Assembly (NCBI RefSeq): GCF_001571325.1
Contig: NZ_BCTO01000026.1
Span: 60,402-124,401 of the forward strand
Source of the DNA: Delftia tsuruhatensis NBRC 16741
GTDB lineage: Bacteria > Pseudomonadota > Gammaproteobacteria > Burkholderiales > Burkholderiaceae_C
Direction of reading: 5' to 3'
Length of the DNA stretch: 64,000 bases
Shown here: piece by piece, positions 34,670-44,311 of the stretch
Position numbering within the stretch: position 1 is the first letter of the stretch
How the letters are laid out: each line of letters begins with the position of its first letter
Translations under genes and position numbers: made by a program
The notes under the pieces: model-generated
Database searches by the model: none
What the model was told of the DNA's origin: nothing
What the model saw: the letters and a program-made list of their open reading frames with translations, nothing else

Positions 34670-36556
34670 TCACAGCTGCTGCTGCACCTGGGCCAGCGCA
34701 GCCGGATCTTCCATGGTGCTGAGGTCGCCCGGGTCGCGCCCCTCGGCCACGGCCTGCATGGCACGGCGCAGCAGCTTGCCGCTGCGCGTCTTGGGCAACG
34801 CACTGACGAAGACCACGCGCGAGGGCCGGGCCACGGCGCCCAGCCGCGCATCGACCAGCTTCATCACATCGGCCTGCAGAGCCGCGCGCTCGGCCTCGCC
34901 CTCCAGCGCCGTCCGGGGCACGGCAAAGGCCAGCGCCACCTGGCCCTTGAGCGTATCGGCCACGCCGACCACGGCGACTTCGGCCACCTGGGGGTGGGCG
35001 GAGATGCATTCCTCGATCTCGCGCGTGCCAAGGCGGTGGCCGGCCACGTTGATCACGTCGTCCGTGCGGCCCAGGATGAAGAAGTAGCCGTCCTCGTCGC
35101 GAATGCCCCAATCGAAGGTGCTGTAGACCATGCGGCCCGGAATGCTCTTCCAGTAGGTGTTGACGAAGCGCTGATCGTCACGCCAGACGGTCTGCATGCA
35201 GCCCGGCGGCAGCGGTCCCTCGATGGCCAGCACGCCCTTTTGCCCGGCGCCGAGCAGCTCCTCGCCCGTGGCCTCGTCGATCAGTTTCACGTCATAGCCA
35301 TAGACGGCCTTGCCGGGACTGCCGAAGCGCGTGGTCTGCTGCTCCACGCCGTTGCACAGCGTGAGGATGGGCCAGCCGGTCTCGGTCTGCCAGTAGTTGT
35401 CGATGATGGGCTTGCCCAGGGCCTGGCTGATCCACTGCGCCGTGGGCTCGTCCAGCGGCTCGCCGGCCAGCCACAGCGCCTTGAGGCTGGAGATATCGTG
35501 GCGGTGCAGGTACTCGGCATCGTGCTTCTTGAGCACGCGGATGGCCGTGGGCGCCGAGAACATGTGGGTGACCCGGTACTTCTCCACGATGCTCCACCAG
35601 ATGCCCGCGTCGGGGCGTATGGGCAGGCCCTCGTAGAGCACGGTGGCCATGCCCGCGATCAGGGGCCCATAGATGATGTAGCTGTGCCCCACGACCCAGC
35701 CGATGTCGCTGGTGCAGAAAAAGGTCTGGCCCGCCTCGGCCCCGAAGATCAGCGGCATGCTGGCGGCCAGCGCCACCGTGTAGCCGCCCGTGTCGCGCTG
35801 CACGCCCTTGGGGCGCCCCGTGGTGCCGCTGGTGTAGAGCGTGTAGCTGGGGTCGGTGGATTCCACCCAGGTGCAGGCGACCTGGGCGTCGGCGTGCAGC
35901 GCACGCAGGCTGGTCCAGTCGTGGTCGCGGCCGGCGCGCATGGGCGCAGGCGCCAGGCCACGGTCCACGATGAGCACGGCCGCTGGCTTGTGGCTGGCCA
36001 GTTGCAGGGCCTCGTCCAGCAAAGGCTTGTAGGCCACGACGCGCCCGCCGCGCGAGCCCGCGTCGGCACTGATGATGACCTTGGGCTCGGCATCGTCGAT
36101 GCGCGAGGCCAGCGCCGCCGACGCAAAGCCGCCGAACACCACCGAATGGATGGCACCCAGCCGCGCACAGGCCAGCATGGCAAAGGCCGCCTCGGCAATC
36201 ATGGGCATGTAGATCTGGACGCGGTCGCCCTTTTGCACGCCCAGCGACTGCAGCGCGGCGGCCATGCGCTGCACCTCGGCATGCAGTTCGCGGTAGGTAT
36301 AGACCTTCTCGGTGCCGGTCTCGGTGGAGATGGCGATCAGCGCATTCTGGTCGGCGCGCTCGGCCAGGTGCCGGTCCACGGCGTTGTGGCAAAGATTGGT
36401 CTGGCCGCCCACGAACCACCTGGCGAACGGCGGGTTGTCATAGTCGCAGATGCGCTGGGGCGGCACATGCCAGTCGATGCGGCCGGCCTGCTCGGCCCAG
36501 AAGGCATCGCGCTCCTGGATGGAGCGGCGGTGGAAATCGTCGAAACGCGGGGCCAT
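34670..36556 (-). CDS. prpE: Propionate-CoA ligase
   Basis: 628 aa. It activates propionate (and acetate) to the CoA thioester through an acyl-adenylate. Family motifs are YTSGTTGRPKGVQRD, DNYWQTETGWPI, DWGIRDEDGYFFILGRTDDVINVAGHRLGTREIEE and the acetylatable-lysine motif PKTRSGK. The N-terminus (FHRRSIQERDAFWAEQAGRIDWHVPPQRICDYDNPPFARWFVGGQTNLCHNAVDRHL) favours PrpE over Acs. AGGAGACAG precedes the ATG. No other prp genes lie in the window. Confidence 0.93.
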   Translation of the reverse strand: MAPRFDDFHRRSIQERDAFWAEQAGRIDWHVPPQRICDYDNPPFARWFVGGQTNLCHNAVDRHLAERADQNALIAISTETGTEKVYTYRELHAEVQRMAAALQSLGVQKGDRVQIYMPMIAEAAFAMLACARLGAIHSVVFGGFASAALASRIDDAEPKVIISADAGSRGGRVVAYKPLLDEALQLASHKPAAVLIVDRGLAPAPMRAGRDHDWTSLRALHADAQVACTWVESTDPSYTLYTSGTTGRPKGVQRDTGGYTVALAASMPLIFGAEAGQTFFCTSDIGWVVGHSYIIYGPLIAGMATVLYEGLPIRPDAGIWWSIVEKYRVTHMFSAPTAIRVLKKHDAEYLHRHDISSLKALWLAGEPLDEPTAQWISQALGKPIIDNYWQTETGWPILTLCNGVEQQTTRFGSPGKAVYGYDVKLIDEATGEELLGAGQKGVLAIEGPLPPGCMQTVWRDDQRFVNTYWKSIPGRMVYSTFDWGIRDEDGYFFILGRTDDVINVAGHRLGTREIEECISAHPQVAEVAVVGVADTLKGQVALAFAVPRTALEGEAERAALQADVMKLVDARLGAVARPSRVVFVSALPKTRSGKLLRRAMQAVAEGRDPGDLSTMEDPAALAQVQQQL

Positions 36557-36708
36557 TGTCTGTCTCCTGTCGTTGTCATGGATTGGCGGCTTCTGAATTC
36601 ATAATTATTCATAATGCGCTTGCCCAAAGCTGACAAATCCTGCACAGCGACCCGGGCCGGCCCCCTCCGTCCCATTCGTCTTTCATGGCCCCGCCTTGCG
36701 ACGGGCGT

Positions 36709-36733
36709 AAAAAAAGGCGCCGTGCAGGCGCCT
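36709..36733 (-). terminator. Rho-independent terminator of the hydrolase gene
   Basis: GGCGCC-TGCAC-GGCGCC on the minus strand followed by T7, 26 bp after the stop of the isochorismatase-like gene. Confidence 0.8.
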
Positions 36734-36758
36734 CGACGAAAACCATCGCTTCAGTGGC

Positions 36759-37361
36759 TTACTTGACCAGGGCCAGCAGATCTTTGAAGGCCGGGTGCTC
36801 GCAGCTGCGCAGCCACTCGAAGGCCACCATCTCCGTGGTCACCAGTTCGGCACCCGCGCCGGCCAGGCGATCGAAGGCAGCATCGCGGTTGCGCTCGGTG
36901 CGCGAGCTGCAGGCATCGGTGACGACCCAGACGTCGAACTCGTCCTCCAGCAGTTCCAGCGCCGTCTGCAGCAGGCAGACATGGGCTTCGCAGCCGGCAA
37001 TCACCACCATGCTGCGCTCGGGCGCCTGCTGCTGGGGCTTTTGCAGGTGCTTGGGCAGGCTGCGCGCATTGCCGCCCTGGGGACGTGCAGGCGGACGCAG
37101 CCACTCGCCCAGTCCTTCGGACACGGCGCTGAAATGCATCTTGGACAGTGTCCTGTCGCACAGCGCGCGCAGTCGGGCATCGTTGGCACCCAGGCGCGAG
37201 GGGTTCTGTTCGGTGCCGAACACCGGCACTTCCACCAGATGCGCCAGACGAGCCAGTTTCACGGCATTGGCCAGGACTGCCGGGCCCTCGAAGATGGCCG
37301 GCATCAGGCGCTCCTGGTAATCGACGAGTACAAGCTGGGAGTCGGAGGCTTCAAGCAGCAT
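36759..37361 (-). CDS. Isochorismatase-family cysteine hydrolase
   Basis: 200 aa. The catalytic triad of this family is visible: Asp14 (LVDYQ), Lys74 (SKMHFS) and Cys129 (GCEAHVC). The cis-peptide region precedes the Cys. The overall pattern is YcaC-like, but the sequence does not tell whether it hydrolyses an amide, a nicotinamide or another substrate. It stands alone and ends in a hairpin. About 20 residues of low-complexity sequence (about 93-115) interrupt the fold. Confidence 0.87.
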   Translation of the reverse strand: MLLEASDSQLVLVDYQERLMPAIFEGPAVLANAVKLARLAHLVEVPVFGTEQNPSRLGANDARLRALCDRTLSKMHFSAVSEGLGEWLRPPARPQGGNARSLPKHLQKPQQQAPERSMVVIAGCEAHVCLLQTALELLEDEFDVWVVTDACSSRTERNRDAAFDRLAGAGAELVTTEMVAFEWLRSCEHPAFKDLLALVK

Positions 37362-37552
37362 GGCGGATCTTTCTTGGAATACGAGGCGGCGCGGGCCGCC
37401 CTTCTTATCGGAAAACAGGACAGCCCGCTATTGTCGCAGCTTGGGGGCCATCACCGCCGGGCGCCGGCGATTCCTGAGGTGGCTCAAAAACCCGGGCCTT
37501 CGGGGGTCTTATCGAATTTGTCCTACGTTTTTGCGTGGTAATCTCGCGCCCC

Positions 37553-38188
37553 ATGTCCCGATGGCTTATCGCACTCCTGTTCGTCAGCGCCACTGCACAC
37601 GCGGCTCCGCCCGAGCTGCGTGACGACGATATGAACCAGCTGCTGGTCAACCGCAGCCTCATCTCGCAGCTGCGCGAAGCCCGCCACCACATGGCGGAGC
37701 GCACTTCCGACTTCGTCAAGGAAGCACGACAGAGCGTCGCCGAAAAGACCTCCGACCTGGTCGTGACCGCCATGGGCTTCATCGGCGTTCCCTACCGTCG
37801 CGGCGGCAACAGTGCCGAGACCGGCTTCGACTGCAGCGGCTTTGTCCGTGCCATCTACTCCGAGACCCTGGGCAAGGTCCTGCCGCGTCGCGCTGACCAG
37901 CAGGCACAGGCCACGGAAAAAATCGACAAGAACGAACTCAAGCCCGGCGATCTGGTGTTCTTCAACACCATGCGCCGCGCCTTCAGCCACGTCGGCATCT
38001 ATGTCGGCGACGGCAACTTCATTCATGCCCCTCGCACCGGTGCACAGGTGCGCGTGGAAAGCATGCAAAGCGCCTACTGGGCCCGCCGATTCGATGGCGC
38101 CCGTCGCGTGCAGGACTCCGACGGCCTGGGCCTGGACGCCAGCAAGGCTGCCTTGGCCATGCAGATGCAGGCAAGCCAGCTGCAGTAA
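37553..38188 (+). CDS. NlpC/P60 (C40) peptidoglycan endopeptidase
   Basis: 211 aa. After a signal peptide (MSRWLIALLFVSATAHA) and a helical linker comes an NlpC/P60 domain (about 70-180) with the triad Cys94 (FDCSGF), His146 (SHVGIYVG) and His158 (FIHAP). It cleaves peptide stems in cell-wall peptidoglycan in the periplasm. The ATG at 37553 is preferred over an upstream GTG because the signal peptide starts there. A hairpin follows 35 bp after the stop. Confidence 0.93.
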   Translation: MSRWLIALLFVSATAHAAPPELRDDDMNQLLVNRSLISQLREARHHMAERTSDFVKEARQSVAEKTSDLVVTAMGFIGVPYRRGGNSAETGFDCSGFVRAIYSETLGKVLPRRADQQAQATEKIDKNELKPGDLVFFNTMRRAFSHVGIYVGDGNFIHAPRTGAQVRVESMQSAYWARRFDGARRVQDSDGLGLDASKAALAMQMQASQLQ

Positions 38189-38222
38189 CCACGGCGGGCT
38201 GTCTGCCCTCCCCCAGTCCTGG

Positions 38223-38250
38223 CGCCTGCAGATGCAGGCGTTTTGTTTTT
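38223..38250 (+). terminator. Terminator after the C40 peptidase gene
   Basis: CGCCTGCA-GA-TGCAGGCG hairpin followed by TTTTGTTTTT. Confidence 0.8.
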
Positions 38251-38355
38251 CAGCGCACTGCACTGCCTTCGTCCCAGGTTGAGACGCTGTCCGACAGGGC
38301 CGGCATGCGCCGGGCCCTAGAGTCGCGGCATGGAAGCTTCAGTTCGGAGAAAAGC

Positions 38356-38613
38356 ATGATGTCCTTGATTGGCACCCTCATCGTTGGCCTGGTCGTTGGC
38401 CTGCTGGCGCGCGCACTCAAACCCGGCGACGACAGCCTTGGCTGGATCATGACCATCCTGCTTGGTGTGGCAGGATCGTTTCTTGCCAGCTATGTCGGTG
38501 TCGCCATGGGCTGGTATGAAGCCGGGCAGCCCGCTGGCTGGATCGCCTCCATCGTTGGCGCCATCGTCATCCTCTTCATCTACAGCCTGGTGCGCAGCAA
38601 GAGCGCACGCTGA
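38356..38613 (+). CDS. GlsB/YeaQ/YmgE-type small membrane protein
   Basis: 85 aa with three hydrophobic segments and the Gly-rich profile of the transglycosylase-associated family (MMSLIGTLIVGLVVGLLARALKPGDDSLGWIMTILLGVAGSFLASYVG). These inner-membrane proteins are usually stress-induced, but their function is unknown. GGAG lies seven bases before the double ATG at 38356. The open frame extends to 38305 without a better start. Confidence 0.88.
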   Translation: MMSLIGTLIVGLVVGLLARALKPGDDSLGWIMTILLGVAGSFLASYVGVAMGWYEAGQPAGWIASIVGAIVILFIYSLVRSKSAR

Positions 38614-38621
38614 CCGCACCG

Positions 38622-38648
38622 GCGCCAGCCGCCTCCTCCGGCTGGCGC
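38622..38648 (+). terminator. Hairpin after the GlsB-like gene
   Basis: Ten-base arms (38622-38631 and 38639-38648) around a seven-base pyrimidine loop. No strong T tract follows, so it is a weak terminator or simple structure. Confidence 0.45.
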
Positions 38649-38688
38649 ATTCTCCTGATCGACATCTGCCCCGGACCCACTGGCACGC

Positions 38689-39366
38689 ATGATCTTTCGC
38701 ACATCGGACAAGACCCCTCCCCCTCCACCACCGCGCCACGATGTGGCGCAGGCCGCAGAGAGCGCGCGCAAGCTGCTGCACCGGCGTGCGCTGGTGGGAG
38801 CCGCAGCCAGCAGCCTGCCCATCCCGGGGCTGGACTGGCTGGTTGACGCAGCCCTGCTGGCGCGCCTGCTGCCGCGCATCAACCGTGAGTTCGGCCTCAC
38901 GCCCGAACAGCTGGACAGGCTGGACCCCGGCAAGCGCGAGCAGGTGCAAAAGGCCGTGGCCATGGTCGGCTCGGTACTGATCGGCAAGCTGATCACGCGC
39001 GACATGGTGGTGCGCCTGGCACGCGCTGCCGGCATGCGCATGACGGCAACCCAAGCGGCAAAGTACGTGCCGCTCGCCGGCCAGGCTGCAGCGGCCGCCC
39101 TGGGCTACGCCACGCTGCGCTACCTGGGAGAGCGCCACATCCAGGACTGCATTCGCGTGGTCGAGCAGGCGGAGCTCGACATTCCCTCGCATCTGCCCAC
39201 GCAGCTGGAACGCACGGCCCGCAAGGTCGAGCAGGCCGGCAAGCAATTGCATGAGCACGGCAAAGGCAAAGGCGAGGGCGAGGGCGAGCCCGGGGCCGAG
39301 CCATCCGGCAAGCGCCCACGCTTTTGGCGCCAGCCGGACCGCGGCCCCTGGGGCCGCTCCCAGTAA
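38689..39366 (+). CDS. DUF697/YcjF-like hypothetical protein
   Basis: 225 aa. A run of Pro near the N-terminus is followed by a hydrophobic helical region (about 30-150; ALVGAAASSLPIPGLDWLVDAALLARLLPRINREFGL, AVAMVGSVLIGKLITRD, AAKYVPLAGQAAAAALGYATLRY) resembling DUF697/YcjF membrane domains, then a charged Gly/Glu/Lys-rich tail. Function unknown. It is convergent with the GST gene, 7 bp apart. Confidence 0.65.
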   Translation: MIFRTSDKTPPPPPPRHDVAQAAESARKLLHRRALVGAAASSLPIPGLDWLVDAALLARLLPRINREFGLTPEQLDRLDPGKREQVQKAVAMVGSVLIGKLITRDMVVRLARAAGMRMTATQAAKYVPLAGQAAAAALGYATLRYLGERHIQDCIRVVEQAELDIPSHLPTQLERTARKVEQAGKQLHEHGKGKGEGEGEPGAEPSGKRPRFWRQPDRGPWGRSQ

Positions 39367-39373
39367 ATGGCGA

Positions 39374-40213
39374 TCAGCCCAGGTCCGAGGCGCGGTGGCG
39401 CTCCGGCACCTGGGTAGCCTCGTCTCCCCAGGTGCGATTGACGCGGCGGCCGCGCACCACCGCCGGCCGTTGGGCAATCTCGCGGGCCCAGCGCATCACA
39501 TGCGTGTACTCATGGGCCGCCAGGAACTCGGCCGCGCCGTACACCTCGTTGAGCACCAGTGCGCCATACCAGGGCCAGATGGCGATGTCGGCAATGCTGT
39601 AGTGCTCTCCCGCAATGAAGGCGTGCTCGGCCAGCTGGCGATTGAGCACGTCCAGCTGGCGCTTGGTTTCCATGGTGAACCGGTTGATCGGGTACTCGAA
39701 TTTTTCGGGAGCATAGGCATAGAAATGACCGAAGCCGCCGCCCAGGTAAGGCGCCGATCCCATCTGCCAGAACAGCCAGTTCAGCGTCTCGGTGCGTGCA
39801 GCGGGCTCGGCAGGCAGCAGCGCGCCAAACTTCTCGGCCAGGTACAGCAGGATGGAGCCCGACTCGAACACGCGCACCGGCGGCTCCACGCTGCGGTCCA
39901 CCAGCGCGGGAATCTTGGAATTGGGGTTGACCTCGACAAAGCCGCTGGAGAACTGGTCGCCATCGCTGATGCGGATCAGCCAGGCGTCGTACTCGGCGCC
40001 GCCATGGCCCAGCGCCAGCAGCTCCTCCAGCATGATGGTGACCTTCACGCCGTTGGGCGTGGCCAGCGAATACAGCTGCAGAGGCTGCTGCCCCACCGGC
40101 AGTGTCTTGTCGTGGGTCGGCCCGGCGACCGGGCGGTTGATGTTGGCGAAGGTGCCGCCCGAGGGCGCAGGCTGCCATACGGCGGGCGGGACATAGGTGG
40201 AGCGGTCGGACAT
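39374..40213 (-). CDS. YghU-type glutathione S-transferase
   Basis: 279 aa. It belongs to the nu/YghU-like thiol transferases: a long N-terminal extension (YVPPAVWQP, FANINRPVAGPTHDKTLPVGQQPLQLYSLATPNGVKVTIMLEELLALG) precedes the thioredoxin-fold N-domain (VNPNSKIPALVDRS, FESGSILLYLAEKFG) and an all-helical C-domain (MGSAPYLGGGFGHFYAYAPEKFEYPINRFTMETKRQLDVLN, SIADIAIWPWYG). Such proteins reduce disulfides or organic hydroperoxides with glutathione. AGGA lies nine bases before the ATG. Confidence 0.93.
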   Translation of the reverse strand: MSDRSTYVPPAVWQPAPSGGTFANINRPVAGPTHDKTLPVGQQPLQLYSLATPNGVKVTIMLEELLALGHGGAEYDAWLIRISDGDQFSSGFVEVNPNSKIPALVDRSVEPPVRVFESGSILLYLAEKFGALLPAEPAARTETLNWLFWQMGSAPYLGGGFGHFYAYAPEKFEYPINRFTMETKRQLDVLNRQLAEHAFIAGEHYSIADIAIWPWYGALVLNEVYGAAEFLAAHEYTHVMRWAREIAQRPAVVRGRRVNRTWGDEATQVPERHRASDLG

Positions 40214-40342
40214 GCAGGATTCCTGTGGTTCGCGGGCATGGGAAAGGCGCCCGGCTGAAGGCCATTGTCCAGCCCCTGACACACTCCTGCCGCCGCGCGC
40301 AGAACGCCGCCACGGCGTCCGGGGATTTGCCACAATCGTTGC

Positions 40343-40834
<492 letters not shown>

Positions 40835-41014
40835 ACACGCCTCGCACGGGCTGCTTTCTTACAAGCAAGAAGCCTCTTTCCTGCACTCCTGCCCTGCATC
40901 GGCCGCTATGCTTTTGGGCATTTGCGAACCTGGATTTCGCAAGCTGGAGGGACCATCTTCGTGCGCTGGCGAAAATCAAAAGCAAAAACAACCACTGGAC
41001 CACTCAAGAGCGGC

Positions 41015-42040
41015 ATGGCCGCGGCGCCAGGCCGCCTGCGGCTGGCGCTGCGCGATGCCATCGCCGCCTCGCTGGGCGCCATGCTGGCCTGGGAACTGTC
41101 CCACTACCTGCTGGGCCACCCCAGACCCGTCTTTGCCGCCGTCACCGCCCTGGTCTGCCTGGCGCCCGGCCTGCCCAGCCATCTCAAGCAAACCTGGGGC
41201 CTGGTGCTGGGCTGCGCCATCGGCATCATCGTCGGCGAACTGGCCTGGCTGCTGCCCGATACCATTCCCCTGCTGCGGCTGAGCCTGGCCTCGTTGGTCG
41301 CGCTGTCGCTGGCCGCCATGCTGGGGCAGCCGCCTGTGGTTCCGATACAGGCCGGCGTTTCCGTGGTGCTGGTCCTCAGCATGGGGCCCAGCGCGGCGGG
41401 CGAAACCCGGCTGGTCGACGTGCTGGTCGGCGCAGGCGTGGGCCTGATGTTCAGCCAGGTCATCTTCACGGCCAATCCGCTGCGTGCCGTATCACGTTCG
41501 GCAAGCGCGTTGCTGGGCCAGCTGGCCGACGGGCTGGACGCCACGCTGCGTGCCACCGCCACCCACGACACACCCGACGCCACCGTGGCACTGGGCCAGC
41601 TCACGCGCAGCAGCGATGCGCTGAGCGCGCTGCGCACCGCCATGGCGGAGGCGCAAAGCGCCAGCCGCTGGTCCGTGCGCGGACGCCTGGGTGGCGCGGC
41701 ACTGCAGACCGTCACGGCGCGCTACGACCGCCATGCCGTGCGCCTGTACGCCAGCGCGCTGCTGCTGGGCGAAAGCCTGGTGCGCGGAATGTCGCATGAC
41801 AGCGGCCTCATGCCGCGCGCCATCGTCCTGCACTGTGAATGGCTGATCGAAGCCTGCCGGCAACTGGCCGCCAATGGCAACGTGGTGGCCCTGCAGCCCG
41901 ACGACGCCCTGGGCAGGTTGGCCGCCTCGGCCCCCCAGGCGCCCACCCAGCCGCTGCCTGAGGCCTGGCTGCCCGCGCTGGACCACGCACGACAGATGGA
42001 AGAGGCCCTGAAGGCGCTCACAGGTTCGCGCGACGCGTGA
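41015..42040 (+). CDS. FUSC-family membrane transporter
   Basis: 341 aa. The first half has about six membrane segments (LRDAIAASLGAMLAWELSHYLLG, VFAAVTALVCLAPG, TWGLVLGCAIGIIVGELAWLLP, LASLVALSLAAMLGQ, AGVSVVLVLSMGPS, DVLVGAGVGLMFSQVIF) of the FUSC/aromatic-acid-exporter type, followed by a cytoplasmic helical domain. It probably exports organic acids or aromatics. A TTG at 40922 would add 31 residues. Its stop abuts the convergent MFS stop with no gap. Confidence 0.85.
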   Translation: MAAAPGRLRLALRDAIAASLGAMLAWELSHYLLGHPRPVFAAVTALVCLAPGLPSHLKQTWGLVLGCAIGIIVGELAWLLPDTIPLLRLSLASLVALSLAAMLGQPPVVPIQAGVSVVLVLSMGPSAAGETRLVDVLVGAGVGLMFSQVIFTANPLRAVSRSASALLGQLADGLDATLRATATHDTPDATVALGQLTRSSDALSALRTAMAEAQSASRWSVRGRLGGAALQTVTARYDRHAVRLYASALLLGESLVRGMSHDSGLMPRAIVLHCEWLIEACRQLAANGNVVALQPDDALGRLAASAPQAPTQPLPEAWLPALDHARQMEEALKALTGSRDA

Positions 42041-43279
42041 TCAGGCGGCAGCGCGTTCGCGCTGCCTTGCAGGCGCCGCGCTGATGCGGGCAATGGCGCC
42101 GGCCAGCCACCAGCCGATGGCGCACATGGCCGCCGTCACCACCCAGGTCCACTGCCATCCGCCCGCCTGCACTGCCACGGCCGCGACCAGAGGCGGCCCT
42201 GCAAACTGGCCCACGCTGGACCATTGCTGCATGAAGCCCACCGTGGTCGAAACAGTGGACTCATCGGGGGCAAGCCGCACGGCCATGGAAAACAGCGTGC
42301 CCGGAATCAGTCCCCCCGCTGCCGAGAACACAACTACCGCAGCAAATCGCAGCCACAAAGGTGCCAACGGCTGGCCTTGCCATTGCACATAGGCCAGCAG
42401 CGCGCACAACGCCATGCAGCCGAAGCCCAGGCGCAGCGCCCGCGAGGCGCTCCAGCCGCCTTGCAGCAGACGGCCCGATGCCACATTGCCCACCATGTTG
42501 GCCAGCGCCACCACGGCCGTCAGCGTGCCCGACAACGCCGCTCCCAGGCCCGCCTCGGCATAGACCGTGGGAAGAAAGCCGATGACGGCCATCCACTGTC
42601 CCGAATACACGGCAAAGCCCAGCGCCACGCACCAGGGGCCAGGGCTGCGCAAAGTCAGCGCCAGGCGCGGACGCCACCCCCCGCCAGCCGCCGACGTGCC
42701 AACGGGTGCCTTCGGGCCGTCTGCCGGCACGCCGTACCACACGGCGGCGCAAGCCAGGGCAGAGACCAGCCCCAGAAGCAGCCACCACAGCGGCCAGGAA
42801 GCCCAGGCCATCACCCAGGGACCCAGCAGCAAGCCGATGGCACTGCCCAGCGGCATGTAGGTGCCCCACCAGCCCATGCGCGCGCTCAGATCGTGCGGCG
42901 CCACGCAGCGGCGAATCAGGCCTGGCCCCGGCATGGCGACCAGCAGAAAGCCCAGTCCTTCCACGGCGCGCAGGGCCAGCAACGGTGCAAAACCCGTGGC
43001 GATGGCGCCCAGTGCGCTGGCACCCGCCATCAACAGCAGGCCCGCCAGCATGCTGCGCCGCAGTCCCCAGCGGTCAGCCCCCAGGCCCACCACCAGGCCC
43101 AGCAGCATGCCGGCCACCTGCACGGTGGAAAGCAGAAAGCCGGCCTGCAGCAGGGACACGCCCAGCTGCTGCTGCAGCACCGGCACGGCCGGCGGCAGCT
43201 TGCCTACATGCAGGGCCGCGCTGACGCCGGCCATCACGACGATCCATGAGGGATGCACCCCCTGCCTTGTTGTTTCCAT
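42041..43279 (-). CDS. Major facilitator superfamily transporter (CynX/NimT-like)
   Basis: 412 aa with about 12 hydrophobic segments. The motif between helices 2 and 3 (LGADRWGLRRSM) is the MFS signature. Sequence flavour (VHPSWIVVMAGVSAALHVGKLPPAVPVLQQQLGVS, MQQWSSVGQFAGPPLVAAV) is that of cyanate/nitroimidazole-type carriers, but the substrate is unknown. The ATG at 43279 gives the normal N-terminus. It converges with the FUSC gene, the two stops sharing the string TGATCA. Confidence 0.9.
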   Translation of the reverse strand: METTRQGVHPSWIVVMAGVSAALHVGKLPPAVPVLQQQLGVSLLQAGFLLSTVQVAGMLLGLVVGLGADRWGLRRSMLAGLLLMAGASALGAIATGFAPLLALRAVEGLGFLLVAMPGPGLIRRCVAPHDLSARMGWWGTYMPLGSAIGLLLGPWVMAWASWPLWWLLLGLVSALACAAVWYGVPADGPKAPVGTSAAGGGWRPRLALTLRSPGPWCVALGFAVYSGQWMAVIGFLPTVYAEAGLGAALSGTLTAVVALANMVGNVASGRLLQGGWSASRALRLGFGCMALCALLAYVQWQGQPLAPLWLRFAAVVVFSAAGGLIPGTLFSMAVRLAPDESTVSTTVGFMQQWSSVGQFAGPPLVAAVAVQAGGWQWTWVVTAAMCAIGWWLAGAIARISAAPARQRERAAA

Positions 43280-43622
43280 TGGATGCGGTTTCCTGGGGGC
43301 CCATGCCGTGCGCCCTGTGGGTGATGTGTGAAGTATCGAAAGCATAGGCCAAGCGGCGCCCGCAAGCAGCGCCCCTGGCATCTGCCCACCAACCGGCTTG
43401 CGGCAGCGGGCATCGGCAGCGCATTCGACATAGCCCATGGCACTGGAACGCCCAGGTGAGGCGCTCCAGCTGCGCGGCCAGGCATTTCCGCTGCCCCAAA
43501 AACAGCTTGGCCTGCGAGGCACCCCATGGCACCTCGCAGGCCTTGCATGCCGGGCAGAGGCCGCATGCGCTGCGGCCTTTCGCCCGTCCTCCCCCACCGA
43601 TTCCTGTCAGGCCTTCATGGCA
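43280..43622. other. Intergenic region upstream of the MFS gene
   Basis: 343 bp between the MFS start and the LysE stop, both on the minus strand. It contains the hairpin at 43497-43542, the probable end of the LysE transcript. The remainder must hold the MFS promoter. No further gene was seen. Confidence 0.4.
43497..43542 (-). terminator. Terminator after lysE-like gene
   Basis: A perfect 11-base inverted repeat (43509-43519 and 43532-43542) followed on the minus strand by AAGCTG and T5. It lies about 80 bp after the LysE stop. Confidence 0.6.
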
Positions 43623-44240
43623 TCACAGCCTCAGCTTGGCACTGGCCAGCAACACACCGAAGCCCACCAACATGCCGCCAAAGGCCCGGTCTATCCAGTG
43701 CCGTACGGCCAGCAGCCGGGCACGAACCCGCTGCGCGGAAAAGCACAGCGCCACGATGCAAAACCAACCCACATGGGCCAGCGAGATGAACCCGCCGTAC
43801 GCCAGTTGCGTGGCCAGCGATGTGTCCTGCCCCACGATCTGCAGGAACAGGCTCACCACAAACACCGTGGTCTTGGGATTGAGCGCATTCGTCAGAAAGC
43901 CCGTGCGCAGCGCCGCCATGTCGGACAGTACGGCAGCCGGCTGGCTGGCCATTTCTCCGTCCGGCCGGCTGCGCAGCATGGTCACGCCCAGATAGATCAG
44001 ATAGGCTGCACCCAGCAGCTTGACCACATCGAACAGCCAGGTGGACTGCTGCATCAGCAACCCCACACCAAGCAAGGTATAGCCGACATGGACCAGCACG
44101 CCCAGGCCTATGCCCAGCGCCGTGAGCATGCCCGCGCGGCGCGAGCGCAGCAGGCTGTTGCGCGTGACCATGGCGAAATCCGCCCCGGGGCTGATCACGG
44201 CCAGCAAGGTAATGGTGACTACAGCTATCCATTCGGTCAT
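43623..44240 (-). CDS. LysE/RhtB-family amino-acid exporter
   Basis: 205 aa with six hydrophobic segments. The family N-terminus WIAVVTITLLAVISPGADFAMVTRNSL and the middle GAAYLIYLGVTMLRS, FLTNALNPKTTVFVVSLF are clear. It exports an amino acid or a related compound. CGGAGA precedes the ATG. It is divergent from a LysR gene 63 bp away, which probably controls it. Confidence 0.94.
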   Translation of the reverse strand: MTEWIAVVTITLLAVISPGADFAMVTRNSLLRSRRAGMLTALGIGLGVLVHVGYTLLGVGLLMQQSTWLFDVVKLLGAAYLIYLGVTMLRSRPDGEMASQPAAVLSDMAALRTGFLTNALNPKTTVFVVSLFLQIVGQDTSLATQLAYGGFISLAHVGWFCIVALCFSAQRVRARLLAVRHWIDRAFGGMLVGFGVLLASAKLRL

Positions 44241-44289
44241 GCATTCTCCGTTCGACTCAGTGCAACGCGGGATAGTATTGGCCTTCCAT

Positions 44290-44311
44290 GAAAATACATA
44301 ACGATGTTTTC
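44290..44311. promoter_or_regulatory. Imperfect GAAAA-N12-TTTTC repeat at the lysE/lysR junction
   Basis: A LysR-box-like inverted repeat of five paired bases overlapping the start of the lysR gene. The position suits autorepression, but the repeat is short. Confidence 0.25.
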
